A DNA stretch of 64,000 nt from Xanthomonas massiliensis (GTDB lineage: Bacteria > Pseudomonadota > Gammaproteobacteria > Xanthomonadales > Xanthomonadaceae): assembly GCF_900018785.1 (NCBI RefSeq), contig NZ_FCOY01000005.1:1-64000 (forward strand), read 5' to 3'. Each line of letters opens with the position of its first letter. Within the stretch, counting starts at the first letter, position 1. The position numbers and the translations under genes were made by a program. The notes beneath the pieces were generated by a model that was not told the DNA's origin, searched no databases, and worked only from the letters and a program-made list of their open reading frames with translations. Positions 1 to 6,097 of this stretch are shown piece by piece.

Positions 1-24
1 CGCTTCGCGGCGCGGCTTAATTCA
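1..24 (+). repeat. Left half of an attC split by the IS element
   Basis: The window opens in the middle of an attC: CGCTTCGCGGCGCGGCTTAA then TTCA is the right part of the same site seen intact at 4165-4224. The expected continuation GGCGTTA is missing here and is found about 1.1 kb away (GGCGTTAT at 1118-1125), after the transposase gene. The site has therefore been opened by an insertion. Confidence 0.8.
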
Positions 25-46
25 GCAACTGTCTTCCGACCAGCGG

Positions 47-970
47 TCAGGCAGGCACTGCGGCTTCCCGCAGCAACTCATCGCGTCGCCGCGCATTGAC
101 GATCGTCAGCAGCTTGCGCATGCAGGCGACCAGCGCGACCTTGGCCAGCTTTCCGCGTGCGCGCAGTTGCCTGTAGTGCGCCTTCATCGTTTCGTCCCAG
201 CGCACCGCCGACAGCGTGGCCATGTACAGGGCCACGCGCACCGGAGCCCGCCCACCACGGATCCGGCGTACACCACTGCTCTGGCCACTGTCTCGGTTCA
301 TCGGCGCCACGCCGACCAGGCGTGCGATCTGGCGGCGGGTCAACGCGCCCAGCTCCGGCAGCAGCGCCAGGCTGGTGGCCTGGAAGATCGGTCCAAGGCC
401 CTTGCAGGAGCCCAGGGCCGGCGTTGCATGCGTGTCCAGCAGGACCTTCATTTGCTGGTCGATCGCCGCCAGCTCGCGGCGCAGGGCGGTCATGGTCTTC
501 GCCGCCAGCGACCGGATCGGCCCCGGACACATCACCATCTGCTGGCGGTGGGCCTGCAGCGCCGTGACCACCTGGCCGCGTCGGCGCAGCCAGTCCCGAA
601 GCTCGCGTTGCCAGGGCAACGGGGCGCGGTAGCGCTGCAGCCGGTCGGCGAACATGCTTGCCATCAGGCACAGCAGCCGGGCGTCGATGGCGTCGGTCTT
701 GGCCACGTCCCCGGCGGCGCGTGCGAAGTTGCGGGCTTGGCGGGGATTGACCCGGGCCACCCACAGGCCGGCATCGCAGCAGACCTCCAGCAGGGGCTCT
801 TCATAGCCACCGGTGGCCTCGACCATGATACGGGCCTGGTTCAGCCCCGCCAGCTGCCGGACCAGCTTGCGTATGCCTGCCGCGCTGTTGGCCACCCGCA
901 CCACCCTGGGCCGGCCCTCGATGGCCACGTCCAGGTTTGCCTTGCCCACATCGATGCCCACTGCCGTCAT
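47..970 (-). CDS. IS110-family transposase (DEDD recombinase)
   Basis: The 307-residue product has the IS110 two-domain layout. The N-terminal RuvC-like DEDD domain shows D7 (GIDVGK), E51 (VEATGG), and D93/D96 (KTDAIDAR). The C-terminal Transposase_20 domain carries the serine-containing motif DSGQSSG at about residues 227-233, followed by RRIRGG. Such enzymes cut and join through a circular intermediate and are guided by a bridge RNA made from the non-coding end of the element. It is full length for the family and appears intact. ATG start at 970. Confidence 0.93.
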   Translation of the reverse strand: MTAVGIDVGKANLDVAIEGRPRVVRVANSAAGIRKLVRQLAGLNQARIMVEATGGYEEPLLEVCCDAGLWVARVNPRQARNFARAAGDVAKTDAIDARLLCLMASMFADRLQRYRAPLPWQRELRDWLRRRGQVVTALQAHRQQMVMCPGPIRSLAAKTMTALRRELAAIDQQMKVLLDTHATPALGSCKGLGPIFQATSLALLPELGALTRRQIARLVGVAPMNRDSGQSSGVRRIRGGRAPVRVALYMATLSAVRWDETMKAHYRQLRARGKLAKVALVACMRKLLTIVNARRRDELLREAAVPA

Positions 971-1117
971 GCCCGTTCTCCGTTAGAGTTGGCCGGTCGA
1001 GAGCATCGCGCCCGAGCCCACGCTTATCAGTTCGAGGGAGACCTCGGTCAACTGTCCGGGCGCAGGGCGCGAGATCCGGCGTGCGGCCCCTGCTGAATTA
1101 CGGTGCTGCTACACCGA
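971..1117 (-). ncRNA. Candidate bridge-RNA region of the IS110 element
   Basis: This is the non-coding flank upstream of the transposase. In IS110-group elements this flank encodes the bispecific bridge RNA that pairs with donor and target. It contains CGTTAG (981-986), identical to the attC core, and GCTTATCAG (1022-1030), which resembles attC GCTTAATTCAG with two bases missing. Their order and strand do not fit the known guide-loop layout in an obvious way, so the assignment rests mainly on position. No fold was computed. Confidence 0.35.
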
Positions 1118-1189
1118 GGCGTTATCGGGCGCGCACGCCGGGCTCTCGGCGCCTAAGCTAGGGGAAAATCAAGACATAAGGCGTTAGGC
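1118..1189 (+). repeat. Right half of the split attC and a degenerate attC-like site
   Basis: GGCGTTAT at 1118-1125 is the missing right end of the split attC. At 1151-1189 a short site begins GCCTAAG and ends GTTAGGC, only 39 bp long and without the usual inner stem. It looks like an eroded or internally deleted attC. The roughly 60 bp between carries no credible gene. This may be the remnant of a cassette deleted between two sites. Confidence 0.5.
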
Positions 1190-1524
1190 GGCATTGGAGC
1201 AAAGTTGGGTGGCGGTTTCTGTTTCGGCAGATCCACTGGCCGTTTTCCGGCCGGCTCCGGTCACCGCTCTTCACCGCTTCTGCTGCCGGCAAGCCCATAA
1301 CTTCGGCCCTGGCGTCACGCCTGCCGCACTCGGTTTGCCGCTGGCTTCGGTGGTTCCGCGCGGCAGGCTTCACCGGGCAAGCCTCGTCCTGTGCGCTGTG
1401 GCATCATCAACTTTCGTTACGCAGTTCAAGGCGGGCGGTATCGGCTGACGGCAGGTTCTCTGCCAAAGCCGCCTAACAAATCATTCAAGCCGACGTTGCT
1501 TCGCAACGCGGCTTAATTCTGGCG
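1184..1524 (+). other. Gene cassette 1, no clear product
   Basis: The cassette runs from GTTAGGC to the attC at 1471-1530. The only long open frame starts at TTG 1194 and would give 84 residues (1194-1448) rich in Ala, Pro, Arg and Val with no recognisable domain. No convincing ribosome binding site precedes it. Short stretches, such as CGGCTCCGG near 1252 and GGGCAAGCC followed by CTGTGGCAT near 1376-1404, recur in cassette 2, so the two units share ancestry. They are more likely non-coding or decayed than two distinct genes. Confidence 0.5.
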
Positions 1525-1530
1525 TTAGGC
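1471..1530 (+). repeat. attC site 1
   Basis: 60 bp. R'' is GCCTAAC (1471-1477) and R' is GTTAGGC (1524-1530), with crossover expected between G1524 and T1525. The inner part forms CCGACGTTGC TTC GCAACGCGG, a near-perfect hairpin. Confidence 0.93.
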
Positions 1531-1862
1531 GGTAGTGCCATAGGTGCGGTGCGGCTTCCTTCTTCGGCAAGCACCTTGGCGCTTCGGCGGTCGGCTCCGG
1601 GTCGCCGTCTTCACGTTCACCGCCATCGGACCGGTCGCCGCTTCGCCCTTTCGCTTCATCACCCCGCTGCGCTCGCTGCCTTCGGCTTCGGTTACATCCA
1701 GCGGTCAGTGCCTCGGGCAAGCCCCAAGCCCGCCATCTGTGGCATGCTCGGCTGGCGGCGGCAGTGCTGGGGAGCACAGTCCATGGTTTATCACCTCCTG
1801 GCACCACCGCCTAACAATTCATTCAAGCCGACGCCGCTCCGCGGCGCGGCTTAATTCAGGCG
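1525..1862 (+). other. Gene cassette 2, no clear product
   Basis: This cassette lies between attC 1 and attC 2. Overlapping open frames start at GTG 1544 and near 1549 and run through the attC itself, so neither ends cleanly inside the cassette, which argues against a real gene. Sequence similarity to cassette 1 (CGGCTCCGG..TC.CCG..CTTCAC near 1588, GGGCAAGCC...CTGTGGCAT near 1717-1743) points to a family of related cassettes. A structured RNA or a promoter-carrying cassette are alternatives to decay; the sequence does not decide. Confidence 0.5.
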
Positions 1863-1868
1863 TTAGGC
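1809..1868 (+). repeat. attC site 2
   Basis: 60 bp, GCCTAAC at 1809-1815 to GTTAGGC at 1862-1868, with inner hairpin CGCCGCTCCGCGGCG. The protease cassette starts at T1863. Confidence 0.95.
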
Positions 1869-1896
1869 TTCTATATCAGACATCAGGGGGGATCAT

Positions 1897-2892
1897 ATGT
1901 ACGAACAGCGAAAAGAACTCTACAAGAAGATTGAGAGATTCACAAAATCAAAAGTACTCTGCTACGTAACGGGAGACAGACAGAATCTTGGAATTCAAAT
2001 TGCTCAAGACGTCGTTGACTACTTCGTACATCATCTCGATACAATTGGTGTAACAGACAAAATATGCCTCGTAATCTACTCCCGTGGAGGCGACCTTCTT
2101 GCTGGCTGGAATATCGTCAATCTAGTCAGACAATTCTGTGATGAATTAACAGTAATTATTCCGACAAAAGCACACTCAACTGCCACGCTTATCGCTCTTG
2201 GTGCCTCAAGCCTAATGATGACCAAGCAAGCAACACTTGGCCCTATTGATCCGAGCATCAACGGCCCGTTAAATCCCGCAGCTCCAGGGCCAAACCCTAT
2301 GGCTCGTGTACCAGTTAGTGTTGAATCTGTCATTGGCTATTTCGATTTCGCCAAAAGCCTTGGAGTTACATCAGAAAGCGAGATGATGCAGCTTGTTGTA
2401 AACTTAGGCCACCAACTTAATCCGCTAGTTCTTGGGAACGTTTATCGCTCACGAACTCAAATCCGAATGCTTGGCAAGAGGCTTCTCTCAAGCCATATCA
2501 AAGATGAGAGCAAGGTTGACCGCATTCTTGACTTTCTTTGCAGTGACAGCGGGTCGCATGACTACACCATCAATCGACGTGAGGCTGCGAACCAACTCGG
2601 CCTAAAGATCAAGAAGCCAACTGAATCGCAGTACAAAATCATCAAAGCACTACACGATGATTACGCATCAGAACTGCAACTCCTCAGCCCGTACGACCCG
2701 AACCTTGTGCTAGGCCAAGATCCAGAAGTCGACTACATATTCACACGCGGCCTACTGGAGAGCGTAGAGGGTGGTTCGACAAAGTTCTCTAGCAAAGGTA
2801 AGCTACGGCGGGTCGCCGTTCCTACGCCGGCTGGCCAACAAGAAGCTACTGAGGATCGCCGCAGTTTCGAGGCTTGGCATCATGAAGACTAA
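1897..2892 (+). CDS. SDH_sah-type serine protease (ClpP/SppA-like fold), cassette 3
   Basis: The 331-residue product matches the serine dehydrogenase proteinase family (SDH_sah), relatives of the SppA/ClpP crotonase fold. Landmarks are YSRGGDLLAGW (about residues 62-72, oxyanion-type glycines), KAHSTATLIALGASSL (about 90-105, likely nucleophile serine) and ATLGPIDPSI (about 112-121). No signal peptide or membrane segment is seen, so it is probably cytoplasmic. The C-terminal half (about 190-290) is charged and helical-looking and may be a substrate or partner domain. It starts at ATG 1897, preceded by a GGGGG run. The cassette is clearly AT-richer than the chromosome, a sign of transfer. Substrate unknown. 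Confidence 0.85.
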   Translation: MYEQRKELYKKIERFTKSKVLCYVTGDRQNLGIQIAQDVVDYFVHHLDTIGVTDKICLVIYSRGGDLLAGWNIVNLVRQFCDELTVIIPTKAHSTATLIALGASSLMMTKQATLGPIDPSINGPLNPAAPGPNPMARVPVSVESVIGYFDFAKSLGVTSESEMMQLVVNLGHQLNPLVLGNVYRSRTQIRMLGKRLLSSHIKDESKVDRILDFLCSDSGSHDYTINRREAANQLGLKIKKPTESQYKIIKALHDDYASELQLLSPYDPNLVLGQDPEVDYIFTRGLLESVEGGSTKFSSKGKLRRVAVPTPAGQQEATEDRRSFEAWHHED

Positions 2893-3097
2893 ATTTCACG
2901 TCACGTACTTAGACGCCACACCCTCTGCAAGACAGATACCCGCCCCTAGTTCTTGCTCGGCTCGCTATGTGAGCTACGCCCAACCATCCGCACTCATCTC
3001 TGATTCTCTTGATCAGATCATGAAGAATCACATTCTAGTTCGCGCGGATGAAGTGGTTACTGATTGGGCAATCTGCGATACGCAAATAGAAGCCTAA
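2882..3097 (+). CDS. Small ORF overlapping the protease gene, cassette 3
   Basis: A 71-residue product starts at ATG 2882, 11 bp inside the end of the protease gene. This overlap is typical of translational coupling, and it is the only other frame of size in the cassette. It ends just inside the attC (3092). The protein begins MKTKFHVTYLD and contains SLDQIMKNHILVRADEVVTDWAI, suggesting a small folded domain without cysteine or membrane motifs. No family recognised. Being in the same cassette and overlapping, it may act with the protease, but this is inference. Confidence 0.55.
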   Translation: MKTKFHVTYLDATPSARQIPAPSSCSARYVSYAQPSALISDSLDQIMKNHILVRADEVVTDWAICDTQIEA

Positions 3098-3151
3098 CAA
3101 TTCATTCAAGCCGACGCCGCTTCGCAGCGCGGCTTAACTCAGGCGTTAGGC
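3092..3151 (+). repeat. attC site 3
   Basis: 60 bp, GCCTAAC at 3092-3098 to GTTAGGC at 3145-3151. The inner stem is slightly imperfect (CGCCGCTTCGCAGCG). Confidence 0.95.
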
Positions 3152-3167
3152 CCATGCAAAGCAGAAC

Positions 3168-3201
3168 GCCGCAGGCGGATGTTTATCCGTCTGCGGCATT
3201 T
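3168..3201 (+). terminator. Rho-independent terminator at the 5' edge of cassette 4
   Basis: The hairpin arms are GCCGCAGGCGGAT (3168-3180) and ATCCGTCTGCGGC (3185-3197), a 13-bp stem with one G-T type mismatch and a GTTT loop. It is followed on the plus strand by ATTTT. It faces transcription coming from upstream cassettes, and on the minus strand it follows the symE-like stop codon closely, so it may end both transcripts. Confidence 0.75.
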
Positions 3202-3207
3202 TCCGCA

Positions 3208-3432
3208 TTACTCTTCGGCTAAAATCATAATTCCGCGCTTAGTGACTTGCACTCGTGCTTTCTGGCCTACTTTGAACCCTGCCGCTTGCAGCCAAGCGCT
3301 ACTCAAACGCAGGAACGGCACTTGTCGCGGTCGGGTCCGACGCTCTATGTCTCTGTGCCGGCTCTCGTAGACCTGATAGCCAATTGTTAAAAAGCGCGGC
3401 TTCGGCTGTACAGTCTTTTTCTTTGCGGCCAT
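3208..3432 (-). CDS. SymE-family toxin-like protein, cassette 4 (reverse orientation)
   Basis: The 74-residue product fits the SymE toxin family (AbrB/MazE-like swapped-hairpin fold) over nearly its whole length. Features are an N-terminal basic tail MAAKKK, then RFLTIGYQVYESRHR, then the core VPFLRLSSAWLQAAGFKVGQ and the closing strand ARVQVTKRGIMIL. A strong AGGAGG lies 5 bases before ATG 3432. Known SymE proteins are SOS-linked and controlled by an antisense RNA. The gene opposes the cassette array, so it must use its own promoter, as toxin cassettes usually do. No separate antitoxin protein is seen in the cassette. Confidence 0.82.
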   Translation of the reverse strand: MAAKKKTVQPKPRFLTIGYQVYESRHRDIERRTRPRQVPFLRLSSAWLQAAGFKVGQKARVQVTKRGIMILAEE

Positions 3433-3560
3433 AGTGGCCTCCTAGCGGTTTGTTGAGTTATGCCCCTGTTGAGAGGGCGACCGAGTACTTCAACACCGCC
3501 GCTAGACGGCCCCCAGCTTTCCCCGGCAAGCCGGGTCTTGTATGACTGGACGCTACTCGG

Positions 3561-3603
3561 CCATAGAAACTATGGACGCAAAAAAACCGCGTTTCAGTCG
3601 CGG
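3561..3603 (-). terminator. Minus-strand terminator and palindrome upstream of the symE-like gene
   Basis: Read on the minus strand, CCGCG-(7 nt)-CGCGG (3603-3587) is followed by seven U (3586-3580), a compact intrinsic terminator. Directly after it lies the perfect palindrome CCATAG AAA CTATGG (3561-3575). The terminator would stop minus-strand transcripts arriving from cassette 5. It could also define the 3' end of a small RNA. The symE promoter should then lie between 3580 and 3432. The palindrome is a candidate operator; its protein is unknown. Confidence 0.6.
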
Positions 3604-3682
3604 GCACTGCTAGCGGAAGGTATGTTGAGTACCTTGGGTTAATCTAACGCCCTACCGGCTTGCGGTCAACTCGCGAGCAAGG

Positions 3683-3797
3683 GCCTAACAATTCATTCAA
3701 GCCGACGCCGTCCTTGGCTCCGTTGAACACTGCCGCGCCTGGGGCCATACTGCACTCGACAGGCCGCGGTCGGTGCGGCTTAATTCAGGCGTTAGAG
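3683..3797 (+). repeat. attC site 4 (long, 115 bp)
   Basis: It begins GCCTAACAATTCATTCAAGC and ends GGCTTAATTCAGGCGTTAGAG. The outer arms are the same as in the other sites. The centre (about 3715-3770) is replaced by a longer imperfect stem-loop instead of CGCCGCTTCGCGGCG, showing that this cassette comes from a different source. Confidence 0.85.
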
Positions 3798-3806
3798 GGC
3801 TTGGAC

Positions 3807-4154
3807 TTGTACACCATCCCTGACCTAGAAAAGGCCAAAACAGAGCGCGAAGCTATCGAGGCTCGCTGGGATAACTACAGCGGCAACAATCCCAATAAAT
3901 TCCACTCGGATAGGAATGCAGCTAAAGCAAAGGTCGACTTGATTGAAGCTCACTTAAAGTGCTCCGGAGACATCCCGCTATCCGAACACGAGATCGTGGA
4001 GCGAGAGCTGGATCATCTCTTTCCGGAGGCGAGGAGCAAGGAGGTCGTTGAGCACAAAGGCGTTCGTTATCAGCGGCGTTTCACACCAGCGGAGCATTCT
4101 CGCAGCGGCAACGTGACTCGTTGGCACAAGTCATGGGTGGCTGTTGTGCCATGA
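3807..4154 (+). CDS. Orphan charged protein, cassette 5
   Basis: The product is about 115 residues and no family is recognised. The start is taken at TTG 3807 because GAGGG lies 7 bases upstream, only 8 bases into the cassette; TTG 3801 is an alternative. The N-terminal half (DLEKAKTEREAIEARWDNY, then AAKAKVDLIEAHL) is rich in Lys/Glu and probably helical or coiled. The C-terminal part has basic, aromatic YQRRF and RWHKSW. No signal peptide or membrane helix. The gene fills its cassette and lies in the usual plus orientation, which supports it being real. Confidence 0.7.
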   Translation: MYTIPDLEKAKTEREAIEARWDNYSGNNPNKFHSDRNAAKAKVDLIEAHLKCSGDIPLSEHEIVERELDHLFPEARSKEVVEHKGVRYQRRFTPAEHSRSGNVTRWHKSWVAVVP

Positions 4155-4164
4155 GTCAGCCGCC

Positions 4165-4224
4165 CTCTAACAATTCATTCAAGCCGACGCCGCTTCGCGG
4201 CGCGGCTTAATTCAGGCGTTAGGT
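4165..4224 (+). repeat. attC site 5
   Basis: 60 bp, CTCTAAC at 4165-4171 to GTTAGGT at 4218-4224. R'' differs from the other sites and matches the GTTAGAG start of its own cassette at 3791, as expected after cassette circularisation. Confidence 0.95.
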
Positions 4225-4417
4225 GTGCATAGAGAGATCATCGACAACTCGACTCCGGCGCGAAAACGCCGCCAAACCAATACCCGTAACAGAGACTGGC
4301 CGGATCATTAAGTTGCTAATTGGCCCTGTTGTTACGGCAGTGATCTGGTTTGTCAGCACCATTATTGTAATCATCGTCTTCGTGGTCGCATCCATGCTCA
4401 CCGGGCGCGCGGCCTAA
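4223..4417 (+). CDS. Small single-helix membrane protein, cassette 6
   Basis: The 64-residue product from GTG 4223 has a basic N-terminus (RSSTTRLRREN, then RIIK) followed by one long hydrophobic segment, LLIGPVVTAVIWFVSTI and onward to about residue 58, then a short TGRAA tail. This suggests a membrane peptide with its N-terminus inside. There is no recognisable ribosome binding site because the start lies within the cassette core, so translation may depend on the upstream transcript. It resembles the many small membrane proteins found in cassettes; a toxin role is possible but unproven. Confidence 0.55.
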   Translation: MCIERSSTTRLRRENAAKPIPVTETGRIIKLLIGPVVTAVIWFVSTIIVIIVFVVASMLTGRAA

Positions 4418-4471
4418 CAATCCATTCAAGCCGACACCCCTTCGCGGCTCGGCTTAACTCAGGCGTTAGGT
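4412..4471 (+). repeat. attC site 6 (last recognisable site)
   Basis: 60 bp, GCCTAAC at 4412-4418 to GTTAGGT at 4465-4471. The inner part (CGACACCCCTTCGCGGCTCGG) is less paired than in other sites. No further attC is seen to the right. Confidence 0.9.
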
Positions 4472-4979
4472 GTGAGTGTGCGATATCGGCGACTGATTCC
4501 TTGGCTAACATTGCCGGCGGTTCCTGGCTGCAGTGCGAGCACTGCGGATGGCAATGGCCGTGCTCTGCGGTGTCCATCAAGGGCGGGTAGGCTTGGGACT
4601 CAGTTGGGGCGACATTGCTTCTGACAGCGTCCTCTGCTCTCGCGGTTCCTTTCTCGGCTCACGTTGCAAAGTGGCTGCCTTTCTTGGTTTTGGTCTGTCT
4701 CGCTGTTTTGGCCATTGGGCCTACTTGCGGAGTACCAAGTGCCGGGTGGCCGGCCAGGCGCTGCCGGACATACAGGTCGCGCTGGATTCCCCGGCCCATG
4801 TATCCACCGCGGTCGAGCGCCGGAATTCGATCAGGATTCCGCACCGCGGTGTAGGACTCGTGTCGGGTTGGCCGTACCACACAGCGATGGTTGCCCTGGT
4901 TTGCCGGGCGAGTGCCTTGGCGTCGGCATAACTCCGTCCATGGTGTGCTGATGACCTTGCCTTGAATCGGAGTAGTGCA
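4472..4979. other. 508-bp junction between the array and the chromosome
   Basis: No confident gene. Directly after attC 6 a GTG frame of 51 codons (4472-4627) and a second frame around 4615-4854 with a hydrophobic stretch (VAKWLPFLVLVCLAVLAIG) can be read, but neither has a recognisable family or a closing attC. A fragment with CEHCGW is readable near 4537. On the minus strand a stretch reading SYADAKALARQTRATIAVWYG lies near 4850-4925. The segment is probably a cassette that lost its attC, followed by chromosomal flank. Confidence 0.4.
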
Positions 4980-5396
4980 TTGAGTGCTGTCGTCGACAAT
5001 CCGGCCCGCCCGACCGAGGCGCGGCTGCTGGAAATGGTGTTCCCCGACCATACCAACCACCTGGGTACGTTGTTCGGCGGCCAGGCGCTGGCATGGATGG
5101 ACATGGCTTCGTTCATCGTGGCCTCGCGCTATGCGCGCTGCACGGTGGTGACCGCGCGTTCGGAGCAGGTGGACTTCCAGCAGCCGATCCGCAAGGGCGA
5201 TCTGGTGGAGACGATCGCGCGCATCGTCAAGGTCGGGCGTACGTCCATGCATGTGGACGTGGAGGTAATTACCGAGAACCTGCTAAGCGGGAGCCGGGCG
5301 CTGTGCACGCGCGGCCATTTCGTGATGGTCGCGCTGGACGCGCAGGGCAAACCGACTCCGGCACCACCGCTGCCGCTGTCGGCGACGGGGGGCTGA
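4980..5396 (+). CDS. YciA-type acyl-CoA thioesterase (hotdog fold)
   Basis: About 138 residues. The hotdog signature HTNHLGTLFGGQALAWMDMASFIVA is plain near residues 23-47, with the substrate-binding DFQQPIRKGD later. This family cuts acyl-CoA to free acid and CoA in the cytoplasm and works as a hexamer. The start is taken at TTG 4980 because GGAG lies 7 bases before it; TTG 4962 in frame would add six residues. The C-terminus is short and proline-rich. It is the first clear chromosomal gene after the integron array and is followed 38 bp later by a VOC gene. Confidence 0.9.
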   Translation: MSAVVDNPARPTEARLLEMVFPDHTNHLGTLFGGQALAWMDMASFIVASRYARCTVVTARSEQVDFQQPIRKGDLVETIARIVKVGRTSMHVDVEVITENLLSGSRALCTRGHFVMVALDAQGKPTPAPPLPLSATGG

Positions 5397-5434
5397 GCGG
5401 GCGCGGATCGCCGCGCCGGCCGGGAGACGACCAC

Positions 5435-6097
5435 ATGCGGATCGTGCAGATCGAGATGCCGGCTCCCGTGCCGGCGGCGACGGTGGCGTTCTATCGCGAT
5501 GTATTGGGCCTGCCGCTGGCGGACGACGGTGCGGTGCGGGTGGGCGCCAGTCGCCTGGTCGTGCGTCCGGGTGCAGCCAGCGCGCGCGCCTGGCACCTGG
5601 CCTTCAACATCCCGCGCAACCGGCTGGAGGCCGCGGCGGCATGGCTGGCGGCGCGCGTGCCGCTGCTGGCCGACGCGCACGGTGCCACGCGCTTCACCTT
5701 CGGTAATGCCTGGCGCTCGGAATCGGTGTACTTCGACGGCCCCGACGGGGCGGTGCTGGAACTGATCGCGCGCCAGCGCGTCGCGGCGGACGGGTATGGC
5801 GCATTCGGCCCGGAAGCGTTGCTGTCGATCAGCGAGATCGGCCTGCCGTGCGCGGACGTGGCGGCCACTGCCGCGGCCTGCACGGCGGTCTTCGGGCTCG
5901 GCCCGCTGTCCCCGCCCTCGCCGGTCTTCGCGCCGATGGGCGACGATGCCGGGTTGCTGATCCTCGGCGATGCGCAGCGGCGTTGGTTCCCCGACCAGAC
6001 CCGCCTGCCGCGTGGCGATGGCCTGCGCGTGCACGTCCGGGACGTGCGCCCGGGCGTGCTGGCGGACGCGTCCGGCTGGCAGGTACGCGCGGACTGA
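5435..6097 (+). CDS. VOC-superfamily (glyoxalase/dioxygenase-like) protein
   Basis: 220 residues from ATG 5435, with GGGAG 8 bases upstream. The N-terminal module shows the VOC pattern VAFYRDVLGLPLADDG and ends in VYFDGPDGAVLELIAR, with a likely metal-binding Glu. A second degenerate module starts near SISEIGLPCADV (about residue 130). The usual first metal His is not obvious (QIEMPAP at the start), so the metal site may be incomplete. It probably forms an operon with the thioesterase upstream. The substrate cannot be inferred. Confidence 0.8.
   Translation: MRIVQIEMPAPVPAATVAFYRDVLGLPLADDGAVRVGASRLVVRPGAASARAWHLAFNIPRNRLEAAAAWLAARVPLLADAHGATRFTFGNAWRSESVYFDGPDGAVLELIARQRVAADGYGAFGPEALLSISEIGLPCADVAATAAACTAVFGLGPLSPPSPVFAPMGDDAGLLILGDAQRRWFPDQTRLPRGDGLRVHVRDVRPGVLADASGWQVRAD

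Larger units (their letters stand above)
18..1117 (-). mobile_element. IS110-family insertion sequence inside an attC site
   Basis: About 1.1 kb with one transposase gene on the minus strand. attC sequence is interrupted exactly at its edges. A 10-bp inverted repeat lies near the ends: TAATTCAGCA at 18-27 and TGCTGAATTA at 1091-1100. The left copy overlaps attC bases, so the exact left edge is uncertain by several bases. The longer non-coding flank (971-1117) is upstream of the transposase start, as in the IS110 group in the strict sense; the IS1111 subgroup has it downstream. IS1111-attC elements are a known attC-targeting group, so this could be a related specialist. Confidence 0.8.
1..4471 (+). 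mobile_element. Distal part of an integron gene-cassette array
   Basis: Successive segments are separated by attC recombination sites of the form GCCTAAC...GTTAGGC with a conserved inner part (AATTCATTCAAGCCGA, then CGGCTTAATTCAGGC). Each cassette starts at GTTRRRY and ends in its own attC. The cassette at 3792-4218 starts GTTAGAG and its own attC starts CTCTAAC, the matching inverse core expected of a real cassette. Orientation places attI and intI to the left, outside the window, and the last attC ends at 4471. The integrase itself is not seen, so whether this is a sedentary chromosomal integron or a mobile one is inference. Confidence 0.93.

Noticed and set aside
1158..1373. Minus-strand frame in cassette 1
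   Set aside because: It spans the degenerate attC and has no ribosome binding site or domain; likely chance.
3460..3642. Plus-strand frame upstream of the symE-like gene as a possible antitoxin
   Set aside because: It has no recognisable family and its ATG lacks a ribosome binding site; it overlaps the terminator and palindrome, which explain the region better.
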